Assembly: GCA_015232365.1 (NCBI GenBank) | Contig: JADFZU010000016.1 | Coordinates: 1-50,129, forward strand | DNA: 50,129 bases | Direction: 5' to 3' | Source of the DNA: Magnetococcales bacterium | Lineage (GTDB): Bacteria; Pseudomonadota; Magnetococcia; Magnetococcales; JADFYX01 | Shown: positions 43,744 through 50,129 of the stretch, piece after piece | Position numbering within the stretch: the first letter of the stretch is position 1 | Layout: every line of letters begins with the position of its first letter | Notes under the pieces: model-generated | What the model was told of the DNA's origin: nothing | The model's input: the letters and a program-made list of their open reading frames with translations, nothing else | Database searches by the model: none | Position numbers and translations under genes: made by a program

Positions 43744-43956
43744 ATAATCTGTTCTCACCTTTTATTAAATTAAACTAAAATAATTTAACAACTATCATTA
43801 TGCGGGTTTTTCTGTTAGAAGTTATTATACATGATTTTGGGCTGTCTTTAGTTATATTTTAACGAATAAAATATGTAAAAGACGTTCTATTTATACATAA
43901 AAACTTGTTGCAATATCGCAACCAAAAAGTATTTTCAATAAATGGAGGGGGGAGAT
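43744..43956. other. AT-rich leader before the hydrolase gene
   Basis: About 210 bases, much richer in A and T than the flanking genes, with no ORF or tRNA. It carries a strong purine ribosome site (GGAGGGGGGAG) at its end. A promoter for the hydrolase pair must lie here, but I cannot single out one pair of boxes. Confidence 0.5.
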
Positions 43957-45072
43957 ATGGCTGAGTCAGCATCAACAAAACATATAATTTTTCTTGTTCA
44001 CGGTATGGGAAAACATGAGGATAAATGGTCTGAAAAGCCTGAAAAAACTTTAACCAGTGCGTATGATGCCCTCAAGCCAGAGGGTACTGAGTTTGCCGAC
44101 TATTTTGAGGTTTGTGAAATCACCTATGATCACATAATTGATGAATGGCGACAGCAAAATGCCAATAATATGGATGCTGCGTTTAAGGTTTTGGGAGATC
44201 AAGGAGCCAGTTCCAGCTTTCTTAGCTCACTGCGGAAGATGGGTGATGCAACAACTTCAGATACATTTTTCAATACCCATATCATAGACGTGGTTTTCTA
44301 CCGCTATATAAATCAATTTCAAGAGCTAATCCGTCTTGAGGTAGCAAAACAGATTGTAGCTAAATTAGACAAAAGTTCCCAGGTAGTTAAGCGGGAGTGG
44401 TCCATTGTTGGCCACTCATTAGGCTCTATTGTGGTCCATGATACTTTGCAGCGGATGTTTGGTGGCACAAGTTTTGGTGAAGTGGGAGTGGATAGACTCA
44501 ACCCTGGAGATTTGGGGCCAAAAGTCTGTTTGATGGTGGCAAATGTTTCTCATGTTCTCAGTAATGATTTTGATGTCTACAACTCAATTGTCCGGCCTCA
44601 TACAGACCCGCATCAGGGAGCGGTAGAGTATTATCTATCAGCTCGTCATGAGATTGACCCCATAGCTTCTATTTTTCCATTTAATCCTAATATTACTAGT
44701 TGGTTGGACCCAGCTACCCGTTCTAAACCACATGAACGCTATCAAAATCTGGTTTTACCATGGGACGATATAACAAATGCCAATATCCACTCTTTGTCCC
44801 ACTATTTTAAAAATCCCAGACTACACGTGCCGTTTTTTAGAGCCTTGATAGGTGACCGTGATTGGATCATGGATTATGAGCAGGATATTGCTCATGAAAA
44901 ATACAGAGGCGGTGTGCTGGCCCAAGAACTGGTAAAACTAAAGGCTAAATTCGAGCCTCTGGCAAAGGGAAATATTGCAGGGTTAAAAGGTTTTCTGAAG
45001 GCGTGTAAGGCGTTTGGTGAGATACTCAAAGATGATTATCAGGTTGATTTGTCTGTAAAAGGAGGGGAGTGA
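43957..45072 (+). CDS. Alpha/beta hydrolase (lipase/esterase-like)
   Basis: A 371-residue protein without signal peptide. The N-terminus FLVHGMGKHED (HG at 15-16) is the oxyanion loop seen in lipases and PGAP1-like proteins. The nucleophile elbow is GHSLGS with Ser154. Candidate acid and base are the Asp in RHEIDPI and the His in NIHSLSHYF. These fit an active serine hydrolase, perhaps a phospholipase. The ATG at 43957 is favoured over 43942 by GGAGGGGGGAG, which lies between the two. The next gene starts on its stop codon (TGATG), so it is translated together with a secreted partner. Confidence 0.8.
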   Translation: MAESASTKHIIFLVHGMGKHEDKWSEKPEKTLTSAYDALKPEGTEFADYFEVCEITYDHIIDEWRQQNANNMDAAFKVLGDQGASSSFLSSLRKMGDATTSDTFFNTHIIDVVFYRYINQFQELIRLEVAKQIVAKLDKSSQVVKREWSIVGHSLGSIVVHDTLQRMFGGTSFGEVGVDRLNPGDLGPKVCLMVANVSHVLSNDFDVYNSIVRPHTDPHQGAVEYYLSARHEIDPIASIFPFNPNITSWLDPATRSKPHERYQNLVLPWDDITNANIHSLSHYFKNPRLHVPFFRALIGDRDWIMDYEQDIAHEKYRGGVLAQELVKLKAKFEPLAKGNIAGLKGFLKACKAFGEILKDDYQVDLSVKGGE

Positions 45073-46301
45073 TGAAGAGTTTTCCAATGGTCAAAACTGT
45101 AATAGTTCTGGCAATTATTATTCCTCTATTCGGCGTGCAAAGTGCTTGGTCTTCGCAAAAAACATGTGACAATATTGTAAAAAATCGTCCCGACAGATTG
45201 ATTAACGATCCAAATACCGTCCTCAATATGGCAGATGTCTCTCTTAGTGTGTTGGGAGGGCTGAGTAAAGGAAAATGTTTGGGTAATGAGTTTGACCAAG
45301 ATGTTGTGACCAAGGCTATTCGTAAGGAGATGACTCGTTGGGAGAGTGAAAAGCTACCAGTTGAGAAGAGATATGAAGAGTTTCGTAAACAATTAGATAT
45401 CTTGATTGATGCAACCAAAAAAATAGCTTCACAATATTCACCTGCTCCTAGGCCGTTGCATGATTTGATTAAAAATTTAAATAAACTAAAAAAACAGACG
45501 GCAACACTAGAGGGTCTAAAAGGCGATGTGCTTGGGTATGGTAATTGGGCGTATGATATCGAAGCTTACGAAGTAAAGGGAACAGATATTTATATAGCCA
45601 CACTTTTTGCCGATCAAATGTGCCAGCAAAATGCTGTTCTTAAGCAACCATTAAACAAATATCCTGCACCATGTCAGCAAGGGTATAAAGTTGGTAAGGA
45701 AATCATCCGTATTGCGAAAATTGCTGAGAATCTTATTGCAAACATAAGAGGGGATTTAACTAACTATTTGCAAAATTTAACAAAAGTACAGACTCAGTGG
45801 GAGCAATATGCCAATGAGGCAAGGTTCCAGTTTCTGCCGGAACTTTTCGTAAATAGTATTTTTATAGGTGCAGTAGAGGATGAAAATAACTCTAACTTTC
45901 AGGCTCCTCCTTCCCAACAGATTATTTTTCTTCATCCAAGCGCTGCGGTTGAGTATGTGAATGGGGCAGACAACGGCAGCTCTTTAGAGCTTGCAATGAT
46001 GATGGAGTGGTTGGGTTATAATCAATGGAAATGGGAGGATGATGGCAAGATTGGTTTCTCTCTAGGTTTTTCCTTGGTTTCGAGTATATCTGACCGAGCT
46101 GGTACAAAAAAAATTGGTCATGGCGGAGTTTTACATATCAATAACGATTACTCCTTTGGTGTAACAAGTCATGGTGGAGATGTAGGAGTGTTTTTCAGTA
46201 TTGATATGGCAAAATGGATCTATGATAAGGATCAAAGCCTTAAAGATGCCACAGATATGTTTGGAGTTAATAAACCATGGTTTCCAAATCCTGGTAAGTA
46301 A
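45072..46301 (+). CDS. Secreted protein of unknown function, partner of the hydrolase
   Basis: A 409-residue protein with a clear signal peptide (about residues 1-28, ending SAWSS). The mature chain has a helical first half with coiled-coil character (ERYEEFRKQLDILIDATKK-like, and LIKNLNKLKKQTATLEGLKG). A central part has two nearby Cys (QMCQQN and APCQQG). The last 150 residues look beta-rich (GFSLGFSLVSSIS, GHGGVLHINNDYSFGVTSHGG). I recognise no family. It overlaps the hydrolase stop by one base, with GGAGGGGAG upstream. The pairing of a leaderless lipase-like enzyme with an exported protein recalls effector-immunity pairs, but no secretion tag or VgrG/PAAR gene is here. Confidence 0.78.
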   Translation: MKSFPMVKTVIVLAIIIPLFGVQSAWSSQKTCDNIVKNRPDRLINDPNTVLNMADVSLSVLGGLSKGKCLGNEFDQDVVTKAIRKEMTRWESEKLPVEKRYEEFRKQLDILIDATKKIASQYSPAPRPLHDLIKNLNKLKKQTATLEGLKGDVLGYGNWAYDIEAYEVKGTDIYIATLFADQMCQQNAVLKQPLNKYPAPCQQGYKVGKEIIRIAKIAENLIANIRGDLTNYLQNLTKVQTQWEQYANEARFQFLPELFVNSIFIGAVEDENNSNFQAPPSQQIIFLHPSAAVEYVNGADNGSSLELAMMMEWLGYNQWKWEDDGKIGFSLGFSLVSSISDRAGTKKIGHGGVLHINNDYSFGVTSHGGDVGVFFSIDMAKWIYDKDQSLKDATDMFGVNKPWFPNPGK

Positions 46302-46327
46302 AATTAAGCAGTAGTTCTGTATTAAGT

Positions 46328-46378
46328 CATGGTCTGGGTTTTGGAGGGGGTACGCCATTTTCCCAAAGGAGCCCAAAA
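46328..46378 (+). repeat. Family A repeat, degenerate copy
   Basis: CATGGTCTGGGTTTTGGAGG, then a GGGTACGCC centre and TTCCCAAAGGAGCCCAAAA, follows the family A order with several changes. It lies between the convergent secreted-protein gene and the chemoreceptor gene. Confidence 0.5.
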
Positions 46379-46465
46379 TAATGGTCCACTCTAGTTCAAT
46401 ACGGCATCGCAATGTCTCAAGATGGGATACCGATAGCCCTGTTAGTTAACGGCACATACCATGAA

Positions 46466-46492
46466 CCTGGATTCGGCTTTGCAGAATCCAGG
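46466..46492. repeat. Family B short hairpin
   Basis: CCTGGATTC and GAATCCAGG, perfect 9-base arms, enclose a 9-base loop beginning GGCTTT. It is the short form of the family B end. Lying 22 bases after the chemoreceptor stop on the minus strand, it could end that transcript. Confidence 0.7.
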
Positions 46493-46513
46493 ATAAACTG
46501 GGATTGACGACAA

Positions 46514-47998
46514 TCAGACCATTTTATGCAGGGTTTTAGCCGACTGGTTCAAGTTTTCAACACCAACTTTGACCTGAGAAATCACGGATGATGTCTCTTT
46601 AGCACCAATATTGATGGATTTTATTGCCTCCACCACCTGTTTAATCGCTGTCGACTGTTGGCGTACATTCATGGAAATCTGCTGCACCCCCTCAACAGAT
46701 GTATAGATGGCTTCATTAACGTTCTGGAATGTTTCCGCTGTACCGTGAGCAATATCAATCCCATCCTCAACAGTTTTGCTTCCATCCTTGGTTGCAATTA
46801 CAGTCACATCAGTCGCCTTATTAATTGATTTTACCAAGCCGTTAATTAGTTCTGTCGAGCTTTTGCTCTCATCGGCCAGCTTACGGGTCTCAACCGCCAG
46901 CACCGCAAAACCTTTACCATGTTCTCCAGCTCTAACTGCCTCTACTGCTGCATTCATTGCCAGCATCTTAGTCTCGCTAGCAAAGTCCGAAACCATTTCG
47001 GTAATTTGCCTGATCTGACCAGCCTGCTCACTTAATAGCAACATCTGCTGAGCGATGATATCAACCCGATCTTTGGCGCTCTCCATACTGCGTAGGGTTG
47101 CCTCAATTTTGCTCACACCCTGGTTGGCAAAATCCATGGCACTCTGTGCACCTTTTGCCGCTGAATCAGCTTGTTCAGACGATTGCCGGGCCGATCTTCC
47201 CAACTCCTCCATTGTGGTGCTAGTCTCGTTTATTGAGGTAGCCTGCATAGCTGAAATGCGTTCCTGTTCATTTATGGTAGTAGAAATCTGGGATGAAGAG
47301 ATAACTATGTTGTTGACCACCTCCAAGAGAAGTTTCCGCAAACTGGTTACAAACAACACTCCCATTACTGCACCTAGTATAATGGCCAGAATAGAGACAG
47401 TAATAACTACAGTTTTAGTGTCGGTGGCGTTAGTCAGCATCTGTTTTTCAGTCAAGATTTTTTGAGAAGTTATACTGACCAGTTCATGGAAATGTTGTTT
47501 CACTGCTGCCAATTGTGTCTGGGTTTCAGTAGCTAAAATAGTTTCAGCTTCTTCCCTGCCGGCCAGGAAGCCGGGCAGATTGGGATCAGTATTTTTGTAA
47601 GCTTCTTTAATTTTCCTTGCTGAGACATGCAACCGCTTATGTGGTTCTTCTATAGATGCCAAAACTGTTTTTAATTCTGGAACCAAAAGTTCCGCCTCGT
47701 GCCTTCCATCCCCATAGTACCATTTGCCAAAACCGCACTTGGTATGGTCAAGCTGCACGTCAATCTCTTTGATCTGCCGGTTGGTGATAAAGGCATTAAT
47801 CCGGTTGACCCAGTTTAGGTGCTCCACCTCCCGTTGCAAAATTTCACCTTTCAACCGGTTCCCAGCTACAACCTCCATGCCATCATCTACTATCTGAGAA
47901 ATCCCTTTTAGAGACCAGCCTCCGACGATAACCAGCAGTAATAAAACTATAGCAACTCCAAAAAACAACTTCTTACCAAGACTTATACCACCCCACAT
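46514..47998 (-). CDS. Methyl-accepting chemotaxis protein with CZB-like sensor
   Basis: A 494-residue chemoreceptor. Two membrane helices (about residues 14-34 and 195-218) enclose a periplasmic sensor. The sensor has the chemoreceptor zinc-binding pattern: HLNW (H60), DHTKCGFGKWYYGDGR (H85, C88) and a late EEPHKRLH (H120/H124). No HAMP domain is visible after the second helix; signalling helices start at once. The tip hairpin reads AMNAAVEAVRAGEHGKGFAVLAVETRKLADES, with TKML where TNLL is usual. There is no C-terminal pentapeptide tether. AGGAG precedes ATG 47998; a TTG farther upstream is less likely. Confidence 0.92.
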   Translation of the reverse strand: MWGGISLGKKLFFGVAIVLLLLVIVGGWSLKGISQIVDDGMEVVAGNRLKGEILQREVEHLNWVNRINAFITNRQIKEIDVQLDHTKCGFGKWYYGDGRHEAELLVPELKTVLASIEEPHKRLHVSARKIKEAYKNTDPNLPGFLAGREEAETILATETQTQLAAVKQHFHELVSITSQKILTEKQMLTNATDTKTVVITVSILAIILGAVMGVLFVTSLRKLLLEVVNNIVISSSQISTTINEQERISAMQATSINETSTTMEELGRSARQSSEQADSAAKGAQSAMDFANQGVSKIEATLRSMESAKDRVDIIAQQMLLLSEQAGQIRQITEMVSDFASETKMLAMNAAVEAVRAGEHGKGFAVLAVETRKLADESKSSTELINGLVKSINKATDVTVIATKDGSKTVEDGIDIAHGTAETFQNVNEAIYTSVEGVQQISMNVRQQSTAIKQVVEAIKSINIGAKETSSVISQVKVGVENLNQSAKTLHKMV

Positions 47999-48058
47999 AT
48001 CAGACTCCTGTGAACCTATAAGAAAACTCAATCTTTGATCGTTGGCTCCAAATTAAAT

Positions 48059-48108
48059 CTAGATTCGGCAGTTGGGCGGGCATTAATCAGACAACTGCCA
48101 AATCTCGG
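48059..48108 (+). repeat. Dispersed repeat, family B copy 7
   Basis: CTAGATTCGGCAGTTGGGCG then GGCATTAAT matches the head of the copy at 5161. It is followed by CAACTGCC, which pairs with GGCAGTTG to form an 8-base stem. It lies in the gap between pilR and the chemoreceptor gene. Confidence 0.7.
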
Positions 48109-48259
48109 TTAAACAAAACTGCTAAACGATATTCTCCAAGTCTCTCTCTACAATACAATATTTTGACCAAAATTGATAAGTCTGGATTCTAAAGCTGCAA
48201 CTATTTGTTTTAAATACCGTTTCTAGATGTAACCATGGCAAAACCTTCGCATATCACTC

Positions 48260-49639
48260 TCAATCACCCACATTGAGTTTTTGCAACCGGTATCTAAATG
48301 AACGAAAGCTCATACCAAGAATCTCTGCTGCTTTGGTTTTATTGCCACCTGCTCGCTCCAGAGCTTGGTTTATGGCCTTTAGCTCAATATCCAACATAAA
48401 TTTTTCCAGGTTTATCCCATCGATTGGTAGTTGAAAGCTGGCAGGAGAGCTAGCTTTGGTTGCTGCTTTTTCTCTGCGGATATGTTCAGGAAAAGTGGCT
48501 AGCTCTACCTGTTCACCGCTGGTTAGGGAGACCGCACCCTCAATTAAATTTTGCAGCTCTCTGATGTTGCCGGATAGAGGGTTGCGTATAAGGCAATCTA
48601 TCGCCTCTGCTGCGATACCTTTAATTGGAATGTTGTACTGCCTGGCAAAAATCTCAACAAACCGTGTGACTAAAAGAGGAATATCCTCAACTCTATCTCT
48701 GAGTGGGGGCAGGGTCAAATTAACTACATTGATCCGAAAATAGAGATCTTCTCGAAAGTTGTTCTGCTCTATCTCTTTGATTAAATCACGGTTGGTTGTG
48801 GTGATAACCCGGACATCAACCGGACTCTCTCCAGTACCGCCAACAGGACGGATAACCCGCTCTTGCAGCACTCGCAGTAGAGCAGCCTGGATGTTCATTG
48901 GCATTTCGCCGATCTCATCAAGGAGCAGGGTTCCACCATTGGCCTCAACAAAAACCCCTTTTCGGCTACTAACCGCTCCAGAGAATGCCCCTTTGGCATG
49001 GCCGAACAGTTCGCTCTCGATTAAATTTTCCGGTATAGCACCACAGTTTATGGCAATAAACGGACCCTCTGCCCGCTTGCTGCTTTTGTGAATAAACCGG
49101 GCAAGCAGCTCTTTACCAGTTCCAGACTCACCGTTGACCAAAACCGAGGCATCAGTTCTTGCTACCCGGCCAGCCATCTCCAACACCTGACGCATAGCTG
49201 GGCTGTTGGCGATTATCTCCCGCTGCCCCTCTCTCTCTTTTAAAACTTTTTTTAACTGAACATTCTCTTTAACCAACGCACCTTGCTCTAGGGAGCGGGT
49301 GACAATCAGGTTGAGATCTTCAATAGAAAAAGGTTTTTCCAGATAATCAAAGGCTCCCTCCTTCATAGCAGTTACCGCTGTGGTGGCGGAGGCGTGGGCG
49401 GTAATTAGAATAACCGGTCGTTCGGGGGCCATTTTTTTTGCCCGGCGTAGTAGCTCCAAACCGGAGATGTCCGGCAGTTTTAGATCGGTAATAAAGAGAT
49501 CCCACCTCTCCTCAGCCAACAGCTTTAAAGCCTGGGAACCGTTAGCCGCCTCCTGGGTTTGATGGCCACCATCTTCCAGAGCCAAAATGAGAAGATCCCG
49601 GAGGTTTTTTTCGTCATCACAGAGCAGAATTCTAGCCAT
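48260..49639 (-). CDS. pilR: Sigma-54-dependent response regulator PilR
   Basis: A 459-residue NtrC-type regulator. The receiver domain has acidic D8/D9 and the phosphorylated D52. The AAA+ domain has Walker A GESGTGKE (170-177) and Walker B LLLDEIGE (238-245). The sigma-54 contact loop reads GAFSGA (217-222), with Ser in place of the usual Thr. The C-terminal Fis-type helix-turn-helix ends NKTKAAEILGMSFRSFRYRLQKL, read in two parts, a close match to PilR. Its ATG overlaps the pilS stop by 8 bases. It is expected to switch on sigma-54 promoters, including pilin genes. Confidence 0.9.
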   Translation of the reverse strand: MARILLCDDEKNLRDLLILALEDGGHQTQEAANGSQALKLLAEERWDLFITDLKLPDISGLELLRRAKKMAPERPVILITAHASATTAVTAMKEGAFDYLEKPFSIEDLNLIVTRSLEQGALVKENVQLKKVLKEREGQREIIANSPAMRQVLEMAGRVARTDASVLVNGESGTGKELLARFIHKSSKRAEGPFIAINCGAIPENLIESELFGHAKGAFSGAVSSRKGVFVEANGGTLLLDEIGEMPMNIQAALLRVLQERVIRPVGGTGESPVDVRVITTTNRDLIKEIEQNNFREDLYFRINVVNLTLPPLRDRVEDIPLLVTRFVEIFARQYNIPIKGIAAEAIDCLIRNPLSGNIRELQNLIEGAVSLTSGEQVELATFPEHIRREKAATKASSPASFQLPIDGINLEKFMLDIELKAINQALERAGGNKTKAAEILGMSFRSFRYRLQKLNVGD

Positions 49640-50129
49640 TAGCCTTCTCTACGGTTAATAAAACTCGCAGACCTCTTTTTGTTCCAGGTTGCAGGTTGAT
49701 AGACCCACCATTTTTATGCAGCAGTTGGGTAACTACCGCCAGCCCTAAACCGGTTCCGGCAGAACGGGTGGTAAAAAACGGCTCCAAGGCTTTTTCCAAA
49801 AGGTTGCGGTCTAAGCCCGGCCCATCATCCTCAACTATAATAATTTGCTGTTTGTTGCTGTTGGGTGAGGGGTGTGAGGAGATGGTAATCTCTCCCCCAT
49901 CTGGAGCAGCTTGAGAGGAGTTTATCAATAGATTCCAAAATATCTGTCTGAGTTGATTGGAGTCAAAAAGAACTGTTGTCTGGGCAGAGATTGTGCAGGT
50001 TAATTTACGGTTGTTGCCCCAACATGGGTCGGTTTTGACCTGCTCGGCAACTCCATTGACAAAATCCAATAAAACAATAGGCTGCCGGGTTGTTGCTGTG
50101 GGCCGGGAGAAGATTAGAAAGTCAGTTGT
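49632..50129 (-). CDS. pilS: Sensor histidine kinase PilS, 3' part (cut by the window edge)
   Basis: The frame is open to the right edge. The visible 165 codons begin DFLIFSRPTATTRQP, the segment just after the phosphorylated-His helix in PilS-like kinases. The ATPase domain follows: N box NLLINSSQAAPDG, G1 EDDGPGLD and G2 GTGLGLAV. The N-terminal membrane helices and His box lie outside the window. A TTG at 50069 is only an internal codon. The stop overlaps the pilR start, so the two are one operon. Confidence 0.9.
   Translation of the reverse strand, partial: TTDFLIFSRPTATTRQPIVLLDFVNGVAEQVKTDPCWGNNRKLTCTISAQTTVLFDSNQLRQIFWNLLINSSQAAPDGGEITISSHPSPNSNKQQIIIVEDDGPGLDRNLLEKALEPFFTTRSAGTGLGLAVVTQLLHKNGGSINLQPGTKRGLRVLLTVEKANG

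Overview
This window is from a Gram-negative, flagellated, type IV piliated bacterium, most likely a proteobacterium. Outer-membrane lipid transport (PqiABC), SPOR-domain proteins, a PilS/PilR pair, the gene order flgB-flgC-fliE-fliF-fliG-fliH-fliI and sigma-54 signals support this. I cannot place it at species level. The dispersed GC-rich intergenic repeats and the mosaic of genes would fit a deep-branching proteobacterial lineage such as Magnetococcales, but that is only a guess and no magnetosome gene is present. No rRNA, tRNA, CRISPR array, insertion sequence or phage gene was found.

Layout. 1-4.6 kb (+): recN, then the ClpS adaptor and ClpA unfoldase. 4.7-4.9 kb (-): a small unknown gene. 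5.3-8.3 kb (+): two subunits of an anaerobic glycerol-3-phosphate dehydrogenase (glpA, glpB; no glpC here). 8.4-14.8 kb (-): groES-groEL with a clear terminator, a 55-residue membrane protein, elbB coupled to an M24 peptidase, then a divergent GAPDH followed by an unknown gene. 15.0-16.0 kb: an exported eight-cysteine protein, the wreck of an MNT-HEPN type nucleotidyltransferase module, and two repeat copies. 16.1-24.0 kb (+): an envelope block made of a DUF748/AsmA-like protein with an inserted SPOR domain, a YihY membrane protein, and PqiA (split into two genes), PqiB and PqiC.

24.3-34.4 kb (+): minor pilins pilE-fimT-pilV-pilW-pilX and a 1600-residue PilY1 carrying seven tandem repeats of about 63 residues, then a double-SPOR inner-membrane protein. 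34.7-41.4 kb (-): flagellar basal-body and export genes led by a good sigma-54 promoter upstream of flgB. 41.6-46.3 kb: an exported phosphoesterase, a sugar-nucleotide epimerase, and a lipase-like hydrolase coupled to a secreted partner of unknown function. 46.5-50.1 kb (-): a chemoreceptor with an apparent periplasmic zinc-binding CZB sensor, then PilR and the 3' part of PilS, cut by the window edge.

The surface-motility theme (type IV pilus, flagellum, chemoreceptor, PilS/PilR) occupies the right half, and envelope maintenance the middle. Two families of short dispersed repeats fill many of the gaps. One of them has invaded the 3' end of glpB and shows compensatory base changes in its internal hairpin, so it may act as structured RNA. 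This is the most distinctive non-coding signal in the window.
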